DNA of 64,000 nucleotides, taken from contig NZ_NESS01000005.1 of NCBI RefSeq assembly GCF_002128425.1, positions 310,001 through 374,000 of the forward strand, in the 5' to 3' direction. Positions 32,172 to 42,641 of the stretch are shown here, piece by piece. Both the position numbers and the translations under genes were made by a program. Each line of letters starts with the position of its first letter. Position 1 is the stretch's first letter. This DNA comes from Gottfriedia acidiceleris. Its GTDB lineage: Bacteria > Bacillota > Bacilli > Bacillales > Bacillaceae_G. Under the pieces are notes generated by a model. It saw nothing but the letters and a program-made list of their open reading frames with translations, searched no databases and had not been told where the DNA came from.

Positions 32172-34124
32172 TCATTTTTTATCTTTAGATTTAGATTTAG
32201 TTTCTTCTTTCGTTCCTAAATAAATTCTAATTTTAGAACCTTCTTTTAGTTTAACACCTGCTTTTGGTGCTTGGTCAACAACAATATTTCCGCTGCCACT
32301 ATATTCAATAGTAAAAGTATCTAGCAAAGGTTGCAAATCTTTTTTCTCCAAACCGATTAAATTTGGCACTTCATACGTTGGTGTATCACCGTATACGAAT
32401 TTTTTTTCAATCTGATTTTTTCTAGGTGGTACGCCTAAAACTTGCATACTATCACGAATAATATTCCCTACTATTGGAGCAGCTACAACTCCCCCAAATT
32501 GAACAGTACCTTTTGGATTATCAACTGCGATATATACTACTATTTGAGGATCGTCAGCAGGTGCAAAGCCTACGAACGAAACGATAAAGCTACTATCATC
32601 GTATCGTCCATCTTTTACTTTTTGCGCCGTTCCAGTTTTACCACCTACACGATACCCTTCCACAAATGCTCCTTTACCAGTACCTTGTGCAACAACACTT
32701 TCTAAAGCTAATCGTACCTCTTTAGATGTATCAGGAGAGATAACTCGTCTTTTTGATATTGGTGTTTTACGACTTACTACTTCATTTGTAACCGGATCTA
32801 CAAACTCTTTAGCAATATATGGTTGGTAAAGAATTCCTCCATTAATAGCAGCTGAAACGGCTGCAACTTGCTGAATTGGTGTAACTGATACACCTTGACC
32901 AAAAGCAGTTGTTGCTGCTTCAACTGGACCGACTCTATCCATGCTGAATAAAATCCCTGAACCTTCACCTTGTAAATCAATTCCTGTTTTTTGGCCGAAA
33001 CCAAAATTACGAATATATTTAAATAAACGGTCTTCTCCTAAACGATTACCTAATTCTACAAAACCTGGATTACACGAATTTTGAACTACCTCTAAGAATG
33101 TTTGAGAGCCATGTCCACCTCTTTTATGGCAACGTAAACGAGCTCCCGCTACTTCAGCAGCCCCATCATCATAAAAATGGTCTTTATTCAAATCTACTAA
33201 TCCCTCATTTAATGCCGCTGCAAGTGTAATAATCTTAAATGTTGAACCTGGCTCGTAATTTGACCAAACAGGTAAATTTCGATTATATACTTCTGGTGAA
33301 ACATTTTTAAAATTAGTAGGATCGAAGCTTGGACGACTGCTCATTGCAAGTATCTCACCCGTATTCGGATTCATAGCAATTCCAATCATTGAATCAGGAT
33401 TATATTGAGCTATTGCATTATTCATTTCTCGTTCAAGAATTGTTTGTATACGTGAATCTACTGTTAATTTTAAGTTTAAACCATTAATAGGCGGAATATA
33501 GTCATCTGCAATATTGGGCATTCTTTGTCCCTTTGCGTCAGAATAGAATTGCACACTACCCTTTTCACCACTTAATTGCTTGTCATAATATAATTCTAAT
33601 CCATTTAAACCTTGATTATCGATTCCTGCAAAACCTAAAACATGAGAAAGATAATCACCAAATGGGTAATACCTTTTAGAATCCTCTGCTATGTAAACAC
33701 CAGCTATGTTAAGATCTCGGATTTGTTTAGCTTTCTCATTAGTAATTTTTATACCTTCTGTGCGAATGTGTTCCATACTAGATCTTTTCGTTAAAATTTT
33801 ATAAAGCTTTACTTCGGAGATTTTTAAAATTGGGGCAAGTTTCTCAGTCGCTTCCTTAGGATCTTTAATTTGTCTAGGAACGACTAATACAGATGGAGCA
33901 CTTTTATTTGTAGCAAGAGCAACACCATTACGATCTAAAATTTCACCACGCTTTGGTTCAAATGGAATGTCTCGACTCCACGAATTTTTCGCGCGCTCTG
34001 TTAAAAGATCACCCATAGCAAATTGTACATAACCAAGCCTCGTTGCAATAATAGAAAAAATTAATAAACCACCAATAAATACAAAAAATAATCGTTTTCG
34101 AACCGTTACATTAGATACTCGCAT
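32172..34124 (-). CDS. spoVD: Sporulation-specific penicillin-binding protein SpoVD (class B)
   Basis: This is about 650 residues from the ATG at 34124 (GAGGAG upstream). One N-terminal membrane anchor ([21 protein letters not shown]) is followed by the dimerisation domain and a transpeptidase domain with SxxK in EPGSTFKI, SxN in QNSCNPGF and KTG in GGKTGTAQK. One C-terminal PASTA domain starts at [13 protein letters not shown]. subtilis SpoVD has the same layout and partners SpoVE in cortex synthesis. The paralogue pbpB lies just upstream. The name rests on gene order and the single PASTA. Confidence 0.92.
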   Translation of the reverse strand: MRVSNVTVRKRLFFVFIGGLLIFSIIATRLGYVQFAMGDLLTERAKNSWSRDIPFEPKRGEILDRNGVALATNKSAPSVLVVPRQIKDPKEATEKLAPILKISEVKLYKILTKRSSMEHIRTEGIKITNEKAKQIRDLNIAGVYIAEDSKRYYPFGDYLSHVLGFAGIDNQGLNGLELYYDKQLSGEKGSVQFYSDAKGQRMPNIADDYIPPINGLNLKLTVDSRIQTILEREMNNAIAQYNPDSMIGIAMNPNTGEILAMSSRPSFDPTNFKNVSPEVYNRNLPVWSNYEPGSTFKIITLAAALNEGLVDLNKDHFYDDGAAEVAGARLRCHKRGGHGSQTFLEVVQNSCNPGFVELGNRLGEDRLFKYIRNFGFGQKTGIDLQGEGSGILFSMDRVGPVEAATTAFGQGVSVTPIQQVAAVSAAINGGILYQPYIAKEFVDPVTNEVVSRKTPISKRRVISPDTSKEVRLALESVVAQGTGKGAFVEGYRVGGKTGTAQKVKDGRYDDSSFIVSFVGFAPADDPQIVVYIAVDNPKGTVQFGGVVAAPIVGNIIRDSMQVLGVPPRKNQIEKKFVYGDTPTYEVPNLIGLEKKDLQPLLDTFTIEYSGSGNIVVDQAPKAGVKLKEGSKIRIYLGTKEETKSKSKDKK

Positions 34125-34257
34125 CGAAACGAACACTCCTCTACATTATGTTCGTTTCAATATATGCTTGTACCAAATACAATAGACCTTCTAGCTCTTT
34201 ATTGTCCTAGAATGGTCTATTGTATTTTTTATTTAATTGATTTTATTTCAACTTTTT

Positions 34258-36450
34258 TTACTCTTGTACATCTACTTTTACATCTTTTTCATCTTTGGTA
34301 GTTCCATTAGGTTTATCTAATTCAATCGTTAAATAGTCATGATCCCTTAGCTCTGAATCTTCTTTAATACTCTGGCTTGTTACAAATCCGGATCCTTTTG
34401 ATGAGATATTTAGATTAAATAATTTCCCTAAACGGTTAACATCTGATTTTGACCAACCAATAATCGACGGCATTGTATTTGTTCCATTTGTCTTAAGATA
34501 AATTTTAGTACCTCTGACAACTTGAGTTTTTGACTTAATTGATTGACCAGTAACTTCTAACCCATTACCTAATAGAACAGGTTTTAGCCCTTCGGAAATA
34601 GCTAATGATTTTGCTTCATCTAAAGTTAGACCTTTCAAATTCGGAATTTCTATACTTTCTTTATCGATTAATTTATCTACCTTAGCATTTTCAACAGGCT
34701 TAACCTTCATATACTCTAACGCGCCCTTAGTCACTGTTCTAAATATTTCAGAAACACCATCTGAACCTATTTCAGTCGCTTCAAGTTTTGGACGAAGCAT
34801 AGCTACATAAACAACTAATTTTGGATTATCTGCTGGGGCCATACCGATAAATGAAAATAGGTTTTGACCACGTCCCTTAAGATATTTCCCGTGATCGTCA
34901 ACAACTTGGGCAGTACCAGTTTTACCAGCAACAGAGTAGCCATCAATCGCATAGTTATGCCCAGTACCATGTGGTGCTGTAATAACTGTTTCTAACAATG
35001 CTCTTTCTCTTTTTGCCGTTTCTTCTGAAATTGGATTACCAACAACTTGAGATTTATAGTCTTTAATAACTTTATTCGTATCATGATCGACAATCTTATC
35101 AACAATATAAGGCTTCATCATTTTTCCATTGTTAGCAATAGCACTTGCAGCTTGGATAATTTGAATTCCTGTTACTGTAGACCCTTGTCCAAAAGCAGTT
35201 GTTGTTTTTTCAAGTGGATAATTAAATACTAATTTACCGCTTGATTCACCTGGCAGATTAATATTAGTTTTTTGTGTAAACCCAAAGTTTTTATAGTATT
35301 GTAAAAATCGATCCGGACCTATTTTTTCATTAAGTAGGATTGAAATACCTACATTTGAAGACCTTTGAATCCCTTCGTCAAAAGTAATGGAACCCCATCC
35401 GTTTCGATTTACGTCATGGACAGTGCCTCCACCTGGTACTTTATATCGGCCAGATTGGAAATATTCATTCCCATTATAAACTCCTTCATTCATTGCAGCA
35501 CCTAAAGTGAATATTTTCATCGTAGAACCTGCTTCAATCGCATATGAAATCGGATCGTTCGTATAGTTTGTAATGTCATGAAGATTCGGATTGAAGCTAG
35601 GACGATTACTCATCGCAACAATTTTACCGGTTTTCGGATCAGAAACGATTGCCATAATCTTTTCTGGCTCATATTTTTCTTCCACTTTAGTCATTGCATC
35701 TTCTAGTAAACTTTGAATCTTTGTATCTATTGTTAAATACACATCATCACCATTATGCGGGGGAGTAACCTTCTCATTTTCATATGGTAGAATATTTCCT
35801 TTTCGATCACGTAAAAAGCTTCTTTTTCCATCTTTTTCAGTTAACTCATTATTTAATGATTTTTCTAATCCCATTTCTCCAATTAGATCGCCATCATCAT
35901 TTACATTCGTATAACCTAACGTATGTGATGCAAATACACCATTTGGATAATATCGTTGTTGTGAAGGAGTAAAAACAATACCAGGTAGCTTTAATTTCTC
36001 AATTTGTTCTTTTTTGCTTTGAGAAATATTTCTTCCACCTGGTCCTAATTCAACTTGATATTTTGGTTTACCTAATTTTTCTAAAAGTTCCGATTCATCG
36101 ATATCTAAAATGGATGATAATTCTCTAGCTGTTTTTTCTTTGTCTACTACATGCCTTTTCACTTTCGAGTTTTTTGAAGCTCTTGGGTCTAGAACTGCCG
36201 ATACAGTGTAGGAAGTCACCTCTTCCGCAAGTGGAACACCTTGTGAATCATAGATCGTGCCTCTTTTTGCAGGAATTTTTTGAGATGTATTATAATTCTC
36301 ATCAGCATAAACTTTTAAATTTTTACCTTCAACTGTAGTTGATAATTGTATATAGCAAAGTCTAGCTACAAGAGATATAAAAAGGAGAAAAGTGCCTAGA
36401 AAAAACCAACGAATACCATAATTTGTGTATTTATTCTTTTTCTTACTCAT
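34258..36450 (-). CDS. pbpB: Penicillin-binding protein 2B, septal transpeptidase
   Basis: This 730-residue class B penicillin-binding protein crosslinks septal peptidoglycan. One membrane segment near residues 14-32 is followed by the dimerisation domain and a transpeptidase domain with SxxK in EAGSTMKIFTLG, SxN in RSSNVGIS and KTG in AGKTGTAQVV. Two PASTA-type repeats follow (IPNLKGLTLDEAKSLAI and MPSIIGWSKSDVNRLGK), then a charged tail. The length is close to that of B. subtilis PBP2B. It directly follows ftsL, its membrane partner in the divisome. Confidence 0.95.
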   Translation of the reverse strand: MSKKKNKYTNYGIRWFFLGTFLLFISLVARLCYIQLSTTVEGKNLKVYADENYNTSQKIPAKRGTIYDSQGVPLAEEVTSYTVSAVLDPRASKNSKVKRHVVDKEKTARELSSILDIDESELLEKLGKPKYQVELGPGGRNISQSKKEQIEKLKLPGIVFTPSQQRYYPNGVFASHTLGYTNVNDDGDLIGEMGLEKSLNNELTEKDGKRSFLRDRKGNILPYENEKVTPPHNGDDVYLTIDTKIQSLLEDAMTKVEEKYEPEKIMAIVSDPKTGKIVAMSNRPSFNPNLHDITNYTNDPISYAIEAGSTMKIFTLGAAMNEGVYNGNEYFQSGRYKVPGGGTVHDVNRNGWGSITFDEGIQRSSNVGISILLNEKIGPDRFLQYYKNFGFTQKTNINLPGESSGKLVFNYPLEKTTTAFGQGSTVTGIQIIQAASAIANNGKMMKPYIVDKIVDHDTNKVIKDYKSQVVGNPISEETAKRERALLETVITAPHGTGHNYAIDGYSVAGKTGTAQVVDDHGKYLKGRGQNLFSFIGMAPADNPKLVVYVAMLRPKLEATEIGSDGVSEIFRTVTKGALEYMKVKPVENAKVDKLIDKESIEIPNLKGLTLDEAKSLAISEGLKPVLLGNGLEVTGQSIKSKTQVVRGTKIYLKTNGTNTMPSIIGWSKSDVNRLGKLFNLNISSKGSGFVTSQSIKEDSELRDHDYLTIELDKPNGTTKDEKDVKVDVQE

Positions 36451-36461
36451 ATCACAATCTC

Positions 36462-36827
36462 CTAGTTGCTAGTGTCGGTAAACTTTACATTGTTACTATC
36501 AATATTTAAACCTAACTCTTTTGCTTTTTGCCATATACGCTCATATGTGCTTAACTCATCAATCTTCATTTTAAGCTCAGAGTTATGCTGTTTTCCATTT
36601 GCTATTTCATTTTTCACACTTTGAATTTTTAAGTTTGTATCATATATTTCCGCTTGGGTTTTAATTATTTTTGTACCCATAAAGAAGCATGCAAAAATAA
36701 ATCCTAGGTAAAGTATTTTTTCAATAGGGGTAATTTTTGATGCTCTCTTTTGTTTTTTCTTGTTAGAAGGTCTTTGTTGTAAATCAGTAACTTGTTTTTG
36801 TTGTAGCTTTCTAGCCAAATTACTCAT
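36462..36827 (-). CDS. ftsL: Cell division protein FtsL
   Basis: This 121-residue bitopic membrane protein belongs to the FtsL-DivIC-DivIB divisome subcomplex. A basic cytosolic lead with KKKQKRASKI is followed by one membrane segment (ILYLGFIFACFFMGTKII, about residues 39-57) and an extracytoplasmic leucine-zipper-like coiled coil (IYDTNLKIQSVKNEIA...). Sequence similarity in this family is weak, so the call rests on size, topology and the position between rsmH and pbpB, which is diagnostic. Confidence 0.93.
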   Translation of the reverse strand: MSNLARKLQQKQVTDLQQRPSNKKKQKRASKITPIEKILYLGFIFACFFMGTKIIKTQAEIYDTNLKIQSVKNEIANGKQHNSELKMKIDELSTYERIWQKAKELGLNIDSNNVKFTDTSN

Positions 36828-36839
36828 TATTTTCCCTCC

Positions 36840-37772
36840 TTATAATTTTTCTGCAACCCTTAACTTTGCAGATCTTGCTCGTTTATTAAATTCGACTTCT
36901 TCATCTGTTGGTAAAAGCGGCTTTCTTGTCACTAGTTTTAATTTAGGCTTAAACTCATCAGGAATAATTGGTAAACCTGGTGGTAACGGTGGAAGTGAAC
37001 TAGCTTCTTTAAAAATCGTTTTACAAATGCGATCCTCTAATGAATGGAACGTTATTACACTAATTCTACCTTTTGGTTTTATAAGGGTAATTGCATCTTT
37101 AAGTGCTTCTTCAAATACACCTAGTTCATCATTTACAGCTATACGAATTGCTTGGAAAATTCTTTTAGCAGGATGTCCACCTGTTCTTCTTGCAGGAGCA
37201 GGGATTGCATCTTTAATGATTTCGACTAACTCAAAAGTTGTTTCAATCGGTTTCTTCGCTCTTAATTCTTCAATTCTTCTTGCAACTTGTTTAGAGAATT
37301 TCTCTTCTCCATATCGGAAAAATATTTTTACAAGTTGCTCATATGGCCAGTCATTTACAACCTCGTATGCTGATAATGTTTGTTCTTGATTCATACGCAT
37401 ATCAAGTGGTGCTTCTTGATGAAAACTAAATCCACGTTCAGCTACATCTAATTGTGGTGACGAAACGCCTAAGTCAAATAAGATGCCATCGACCTCAAAA
37501 ATTCCTAAATTATGAAGTTCCTCTTTTATATGTTTAAAATTACTTTTTACAATTGTTAATTGATTTTCGTATTTATTCAATCTCTCTTTTGCATGTTTAA
37601 TTGCTGTTTCATCTTGATCAAAAGCGATTAATCTACCCTTAGATGAAAGTTGAGATAGTAAGTATTCACTATGTCCTCCACCGCCAAGTGTACAATCTAC
37701 ATAAATGCCATCTTCATTTATTTCTAAAGAATCAACAGTTTCTTTTAATAAAACCGTAATATGTTCAAACAT
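36840..37772 (-). CDS. rsmH: 16S rRNA (cytosine1402-N4)-methyltransferase
   Basis: This 310-residue SAM-dependent enzyme methylates N4 of C1402 in the 16S rRNA decoding site. Motif I reads [16 protein letters not shown] near residue 24-39, [15 protein letters not shown] is near 98, and [14 protein letters not shown] with [13 protein letters not shown] complete the MraW signature. The ribosome binding site upstream of the ATG is weak. It is the second gene of the dcw cluster after mraZ. Confidence 0.97.
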   Translation of the reverse strand: MFEHITVLLKETVDSLEINEDGIYVDCTLGGGGHSEYLLSQLSSKGRLIAFDQDETAIKHAKERLNKYENQLTIVKSNFKHIKEELHNLGIFEVDGILFDLGVSSPQLDVAERGFSFHQEAPLDMRMNQEQTLSAYEVVNDWPYEQLVKIFFRYGEEKFSKQVARRIEELRAKKPIETTFELVEIIKDAIPAPARRTGGHPAKRIFQAIRIAVNDELGVFEEALKDAITLIKPKGRISVITFHSLEDRICKTIFKEASSLPPLPPGLPIIPDEFKPKLKLVTRKPLLPTDEEVEFNKRARSAKLRVAEKL

Positions 37773-37803
37773 GATGCTTTCACTACTTTCAATTTGTTAA
37801 TTT

Positions 37804-38235
37804 TTACAAGTCAAATCCGATTAAGTTTTCTGCTAACTCACCAAATGACTCTTCTGATTCATTCATATATGTATTCCAAGTTGATAAATCCCAAATCTCG
37901 ATACGATTTGTAACACCAACTACTACACATTCTTTTTCTAATTTTGCATAACTACGTAAATTAGGTGTTATATTAATTCTCCCCATCTTATCCATCTCAC
38001 ATTCCATTGCCCCTGAGAAGAAAAAACGGGTAAATGCTCTTGCATCTTTTTTAGTTAGTGGTAGTGTGCGCAGTTTATCTTCAATTACACTCCATTCGGC
38101 CATTGAATAACCAAATAAGCATTGATCTAAACCTCTTGTAACAATGAAGTTTTCACCAAGCTTGTCTCGAAATTTTGAAGGTATAATAAGACGTCCTTTA
38201 ACATCGATATTATGTTGATATTCACCGATAAACAT
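37804..38235 (-). CDS. mraZ: Transcriptional regulator MraZ
   Basis: This 143-residue protein consists of two SpoVT/AbrB-like double-psi barrels, with the repeated DxxGR signature in [19 protein letters not shown] and in [13 protein letters not shown] near residue 80. It represses the dcw operon in several bacteria by binding repeated GTGG-type boxes upstream of its own gene. Four such boxes lie directly upstream here, the last overlapping the ribosome binding site, which suggests autoregulation. Confidence 0.96.
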   Translation of the reverse strand: MFIGEYQHNIDVKGRLIIPSKFRDKLGENFIVTRGLDQCLFGYSMAEWSVIEDKLRTLPLTKKDARAFTRFFFSGAMECEMDKMGRINITPNLRSYAKLEKECVVVGVTNRIEIWDLSTWNTYMNESEESFGELAENLIGFDL

Positions 38236-38241
38236 CCTATT

Positions 38242-38290
38242 CCCCCACTTTCTAACACAAACTTACCACAATCCCCCACTTCTTACCACC
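38242..38290 (-). promoter_or_regulatory. MraZ operator: repeated GTGG boxes before mraZ
   Basis: On the minus strand GTGGTAA (38289-38283), GTGGGGG (38279-38273), GTGGTAA (38269-38263) and GTGGGGG (38248-38242) occur; the first three are 10 bp apart and the last is about 21 bp further on. Ten-base-pair periodicity is the known format of MraZ boxes. Confidence 0.8.
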
Positions 38291-38312
38291 TTTTCTAAAA
38301 AATTCTTTAAAA

Positions 38313-38346
38313 AAACAAAAAATCCTGCTAACAGTGCAGCAGGATT
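38313..38346 (-). terminator. Terminator between bshC and mraZ
   Basis: The arms AATCCTGCT and AGCAGGATT flank an 8-nt loop. A TTTTTTG tail follows on the minus strand. It isolates bshC from the dcw cluster. Confidence 0.85.
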
Positions 38347-38437
38347 TCATTTTTATTATAAAATTCAGCTTATTTTAAAGTAATGTTGCTTATTGAAAAT
38401 CAACTTACACATATTAAATAAAAGCAATATTATACGC

Positions 38438-40066
38438 TTAAATTTTTACGATTTGATGTGCGTGATCCCATGATAGTTCTAAACTACAAAGTTCATGAAC
38501 AAAATCAAAACCATATTTATTTATATAATAAAGGATATTTAGCGTTCGTTCTTGTGGTTTCCCATTAGGAGAAATAGAACATATAATTCGATTCCACTTT
38601 TCAATCTGTTCTTCATTTTGCTTTAAAATTGATTCTTCTATTTTTCGTTCTAAAAGTAGAATTTGTTCTTCTATTTTAAAATAATTCTTTATAGAAAAAT
38701 CCTTTAAATTCGGTGTTACTTTTTTTGTTACATCTTGAAGAGGTTTATGCAATTCTTCTAAAGATTTTTTAGCATTACTAAACACTACTTTATAGTCTAG
38801 TTTTACTTGATCTTTAATCCATTCAGCTTTCTTTTCTTCTAATGATATTTTCAGTACATCATTAATATCTAATGAAAAATCTTCTAGTGCTGATATGATA
38901 TTTCTTTCAAAAATAGTAAACATATGTCTTAAAAACACAGGTGGCATTTGCAGGTTAAATATATTAAAAATGTCCTTTAGCTCAGCCCAATAAGCAATTT
39001 CACCAGGACCTCCGACAAATGCTAATGTTGGAAATAAATACTCCTGCATGATTGGTCTAGTAACCACATTATTACTTAATAAAGCTGGCTGTTCATTAGC
39101 TATTTTAATCAACTCATGCTTAGAGAACTGATAATTCTTATTCTTCGTTTGAAAAACCTCTTCATTTTCAGACACTTCTAGTAGCTGTCTACCTTCTTTA
39201 CTATGGTAAAAAAGATGAATACTCTGTTCAGAAATTTGAAGTGTTTCGTGGTACCCGGATTTTATTAATCTGCTTTTCGTATCCTTTAATACCCCTCTTA
39301 CGATATCCTGCTTTAGAATCATTTCTTCAAATAAAGATGACTCCAACTCTCGGACATTCGGATCATCAGCATCAATTAAGACAAGTCCTTCTTTTTCAAA
39401 CAATTTAAAAATAATTTTCGCAAAAAAATCTACGTAAGTAGTAGATTGCTCAGTCATCGAATATAGTTCTTCAAGTAATTCCTTTGAATAATTCGTTTCA
39501 TTAAATGTTTTAACTATTTTATCAATCCACTTTCTCATTTCTTGCGGATCTAATTCTGTTCTAGAAGCAGAATGAGAATAAGTATTTTTTTGATAAAAGG
39601 TTTGTTTTTTTACTGCATTGTTCTCAATTGTATGAATATGGTTTATTTCATCTATATCGTGGTCTTCACCAGCAATCCAAAATACTGGGACAACTGTTAG
39701 GCTATGTTCTTTTTCATATTTCTTAGCCAATTGAATAATTGAAATAATTTTATGTATAGAATACAATGGGCCAGTTAATAAGCCAGCTTGTTGTCCACCA
39801 ATTACAACAAATGAATCTTTATTAAGTAATTTTTTCACATTTTCTAATGATTCATTACTTGCATGATGCTTATGATGAAACTTCTCAAGTGCATTTACTA
39901 ATCCTGTGCGATTATAAGAACGCTCCATTACATTTTTAATTCTATATTCCATTTCTTCCTTAACTAATGGATTTTCACCAAAGAAAGAAGAAATTACTTC
40001 ATTTCCATTTACAAAATCATTCAGCAATTTATTTTGCCCGCCTAAATGGACTTTACTAATTTGCAT
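38438..40066 (-). CDS. bshC: Putative cysteine ligase of bacillithiol biosynthesis
   Basis: This 542-residue protein should add cysteine to GlcN-malate in the last step of bacillithiol synthesis. The nucleotide-binding-like motif SFVVIGGQQAGLLTGPLYSIHKI is near residue 85, followed by FWIAGEDHDIDEINH near 135 and AFVGGPGEIAYWAEL near 345, all BshC signatures. A long coiled-coil insert occurs between about 430 and 480. It lies directly upstream of mraZ, as yllA does in B. subtilis. The enzymatic assignment rests on genetics in relatives. Confidence 0.93.
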   Translation of the reverse strand: MQISKVHLGGQNKLLNDFVNGNEVISSFFGENPLVKEEMEYRIKNVMERSYNRTGLVNALEKFHHKHHASNESLENVKKLLNKDSFVVIGGQQAGLLTGPLYSIHKIISIIQLAKKYEKEHSLTVVPVFWIAGEDHDIDEINHIHTIENNAVKKQTFYQKNTYSHSASRTELDPQEMRKWIDKIVKTFNETNYSKELLEELYSMTEQSTTYVDFFAKIIFKLFEKEGLVLIDADDPNVRELESSLFEEMILKQDIVRGVLKDTKSRLIKSGYHETLQISEQSIHLFYHSKEGRQLLEVSENEEVFQTKNKNYQFSKHELIKIANEQPALLSNNVVTRPIMQEYLFPTLAFVGGPGEIAYWAELKDIFNIFNLQMPPVFLRHMFTIFERNIISALEDFSLDINDVLKISLEEKKAEWIKDQVKLDYKVVFSNAKKSLEELHKPLQDVTKKVTPNLKDFSIKNYFKIEEQILLLERKIEESILKQNEEQIEKWNRIICSISPNGKPQERTLNILYYINKYGFDFVHELCSLELSWDHAHQIVKI

Positions 40067-40092
40067 TACGAACTTCCTCTCTCGTTCTTCAA

Positions 40093-40485
40093 TTAAGCAT
40101 TATACTCAGTTATTTTTAAAGCTAAACCAGTCAACATGGTTATAAAGTGAAGAATAATAAATAGAATACATGACATTCTCCAAAAACCTTTTAGTAGCTT
40201 AGTAAACCGAATATCCCTCTTTGCTTTCCATTGAAGAATAATACTAATAAATAAGATAACCAATAATAAATTAATTAATATCCAACCTGTTGCAGTCGGA
40301 AATATCATATTTAAACCAAAATAAAATGAACTAATATATAGAATTGTAGATAAATCTAACGTAAAAAGCAAAAGTTTACGCTTGTTATTTTTAAAAAATA
40401 ATTTTAAAAACATATAGATAAATATTGATGAAAAAATCGGAAATTCAATTAATAGTGAAATAAAGAAAATGAAAAATTTTTCCAA
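40093..40485 (-). CDS. DUF3397-type small membrane protein
   Basis: This is a 130-residue protein with four or five hydrophobic segments (for example FFIFFISLLIEFPIFSSIF and LINLLLVILFISIILQW) and little hydrophilic sequence. Proteins of this size and topology, DUF3397, commonly sit between the panE-like gene and bshC in bacilli. No function is known, and no catalytic motif can be seen. It is separated from the panE-like gene by only 6 bp, so they are probably cotranscribed. Confidence 0.75.
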   Translation of the reverse strand: MEKFFIFFISLLIEFPIFSSIFIYMFLKLFFKNNKRKLLLFTLDLSTILYISSFYFGLNMIFPTATGWILINLLLVILFISIILQWKAKRDIRFTKLLKGFWRMSCILFIILHFITMLTGLALKITEYNA

Positions 40486-40491
40486 AAAGAA

Positions 40492-41391
40492 TTACCCCTT
40501 TTTCTTCTCAAGTCCTTTTATACTATTGTACACAAGTTCAATTGTCGGTACATTTATTTTTTTATTAATTGCCAATTTTTTAACAAATCCTAGCATACTT
40601 TCAATTTCTGTTTGTCTACCGTGAAATAAATCTCGATTCATTGAAGAGTAGTTCTCTTTCGTTTTCTCACATATTTCTACTAATTTATCCCACTCATTTT
40701 GGTGATTTAAATCTAGAACAGTTGCAACCTCATTAAATAATAATTTACAAATTGGTTTAAAATACTCATTAGTAATTAATTCACCATTTCGAACGTTCAA
40801 TATAGACGTTAAAGGGTTAATAACACAATTTACTAAACATTTTTGTTTAAGTATATACTCCCAATCATCTTGGCTTTTGATTGGAAAATCAGCAGTATGT
40901 AAACCCGATAAACGCTTTAAAGCATCTTTTTCACCTTTTATTTGTCCTATTCGAATAATACCTTTACCAGTATGTGTAATTTCATTCGGAGAAGTTTTTA
41001 ATGCGCCATGTTCAACTATACCTATAAAACAATTTGGAATGGGTAAATTTTTAACGATTTCAATATGAGACATTCCATTCTGTAGAAATAATATATTCTC
41101 ACCCTCATATTGATTTAACGTGTTTACAATTTGAGTTAAATGATATTGCTTTACACAAACGATTAGTAGATCGAACGTGTTTATTTTAGGTAATAATTTA
41201 TTTGCAGTTATACACATTTGTTTCTTTTTTTCATCTAATGAAAGTATAACACCTAAGTTATTTATTAGATTTGCCTGTTCTTCTGTTCTCGTAAACAATG
41301 TAACATTATGTTTATTTTGATACAAATACGATGCTGTAAGAAGACCAACGGCACCACCACCAATTATTCCTATTTTCATTGATTTCTCCAT
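40492..41391 (-). CDS. 2-dehydropantoate 2-reductase (PanE/ApbA family; YlbQ)
   Basis: This 299-residue NADPH-dependent reductase reduces ketopantoate to pantoate in coenzyme A synthesis. The nucleotide loop is IGIIGGGAVGLLTASYL at the N-terminus. The catalytic Lys appears in KQKCLVNCVINPLTSILNVRNG near residue 190, and the C-terminal domain has SSMNRDLFHGRQTEIESMLG near 250. B. subtilis has the panE homologue ylbQ in this position. A second paralogue may exist elsewhere, so I leave the symbol blank. Confidence 0.9.
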   Translation of the reverse strand: MEKSMKIGIIGGGAVGLLTASYLYQNKHNVTLFTRTEEQANLINNLGVILSLDEKKKQMCITANKLLPKINTFDLLIVCVKQYHLTQIVNTLNQYEGENILFLQNGMSHIEIVKNLPIPNCFIGIVEHGALKTSPNEITHTGKGIIRIGQIKGEKDALKRLSGLHTADFPIKSQDDWEYILKQKCLVNCVINPLTSILNVRNGELITNEYFKPICKLLFNEVATVLDLNHQNEWDKLVEICEKTKENYSSMNRDLFHGRQTEIESMLGFVKKLAINKKINVPTIELVYNSIKGLEKKKG

Positions 41392-41526
41392 TCGAAAAAT
41401 TATTTTTCCACCATTATCTTTTTGATAATAAATTTACACCGAATCTATCTTTTTTTAAATTTAATTGTACGATATAATTATATTTAAAATATTAAAAATT
41501 TACATTCTTTTTAAGGGGGAGCTTTT

Positions 41527-41940
41527 TTGAACATCAAGATAGAACGTTTACAAATAAATTTTAAAACACTTGAACAATTTCAGCAATTTTCTGGTTACGG
41601 ATTACAAGAGCTATCAATGCTTGAAGATCTTGAATCAAATTTAATTGATAACGAGTTCCAATCTCCTTTCTATGGTATATACTTAGGCAAGGCACTTATT
41701 GCCCGAATGAGTTTATATACACATAATGAAAATAATGAAGAAATCATTGAAATAAATAAGATGGAAGTTCTACCTTATTATCAAAAGAATGGGTACGGAA
41801 AAGAACTAGTAAATTTCGCAAAATCCTTTAAGAAAACAATCAAAACAATACCAAGAGCAAATTCAAATGAATTTTGGAAAAAACAAGGTTTCATTGAGGC
41901 AGATTCTGAATTCGTCATTTGGAAACCAGTAAATAAATAA
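41527..41940 (+). CDS. ylbP: GNAT-family N-acetyltransferase YlbP
   Basis: This is a 137-residue protein with start TTG preceded by AAGGGGGAGC. The GNAT acetyl-CoA binding region is INKMEVLPYYQKNGYGKELVNFAK (Q/RxxGxG type) near residue 80, and the C-terminal FWKKQGFIEAD is typical. It matches the YlbP family by size, N-terminus and position between rsfA and the panE-like gene. The substrate is unknown. It converges on rsfA with a shared terminator. Confidence 0.87.
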   Translation: MNIKIERLQINFKTLEQFQQFSGYGLQELSMLEDLESNLIDNEFQSPFYGIYLGKALIARMSLYTHNENNEEIIEINKMEVLPYYQKNGYGKELVNFAKSFKKTIKTIPRANSNEFWKKQGFIEADSEFVIWKPVNK

Positions 41941-41942
41941 AG

Positions 41943-41983
41943 AAAAAAACTCAACCTCCCTTTAAAGATGTTGAGTTTTTTTC
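41943..41983. terminator. Bidirectional terminator between ylbP and rsfA
   Basis: The arms AAAAAACTCAAC and GTTGAGTTTTTTT flank a 14-nt loop. There is an A-run on one side and a T-run on the other. Confidence 0.88.
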
Positions 41984-41986
41984 ATT

Positions 41987-42571
41987 TTATTTTACTTTCG
42001 AGTCATTTTTAGAACTAACTACTATTTTTCGTTTTTGATCTAAAAAATCAAATAAATGTTCATATTCATTTTGGAGCTCATTTAGTTTTTCAACTAATTG
42101 TTGCTTTTCAATTTTCAATTGTTCGTTTTCTTGTTTATATTTCAATAGCTTTTTTTCTAAAGATTGTATATCTTTAATTCGTCCACCGGCATCAACTTTT
42201 AATCTCAAATATTCAAGGAATTTATATACTGATTCAAAAGTTATTTCGGAATGGACTTTTTCTGTTGTAGCCTCTTCATGAGCTTGATTCGTAATTGTTT
42301 TTGAATCGTCTGTGGGTTCTACTTCACTTGATGGAACAGCTTGTTTTTTATTACTATTTTTTGCTTTTTCAATCTCTTCTTTATAAAACTTTCTAACAAA
42401 AGAATTCCAGCGGTAACCACAAGCAGCTGCTGTCCTAGACAAGTTCTTTGCGACAACTTTAAATGCCATTAATTGAGTTGACCCTTCATTTATCGTTTTT
42501 AAAACTACTTCAGCTAAGTAGTTATCTTCATCTTTTGTCCATGCATCCTGGCGATTTGCAACCATTTGCAA
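41987..42571 (-). CDS. rsfA: Prespore-specific transcriptional regulator RsfA (YlbO)
   Basis: This is a 194-residue protein. The N-terminal Myb/SANT-like DNA-binding domain reads RQDAWTKDEDNYLAEVVLKTINEG... and ACGYRWNSFVRK near residues 5-65. A charged linker follows, then a C-terminal coiled coil (LEKKLLKYKQENEQLKIEKQ). This layout defines the RsfA/YlbO/YwfN family, which fine-tunes sigma-F-dependent genes in B. subtilis. It sits in the ylbO position. No clear forespore promoter could be read upstream. Confidence 0.9.
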   Translation of the reverse strand: MQMVANRQDAWTKDEDNYLAEVVLKTINEGSTQLMAFKVVAKNLSRTAAACGYRWNSFVRKFYKEEIEKAKNSNKKQAVPSSEVEPTDDSKTITNQAHEEATTEKVHSEITFESVYKFLEYLRLKVDAGGRIKDIQSLEKKLLKYKQENEQLKIEKQQLVEKLNELQNEYEHLFDFLDQKRKIVVSSKNDSKVK

Positions 42572-42641
42572 TCCCCTCCAATTTCTTATGCAATAAGCAG
42601 ATTTTACTAATTCATATGCACAAAAAAATGAAGGTAGAAGA

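Noticed and set aside
42572-42641. Possible sigma-F promoter before rsfA (GCATA present)
   Set aside because: The -10 region at the right distance mismatches the consensus at the key GG positions.
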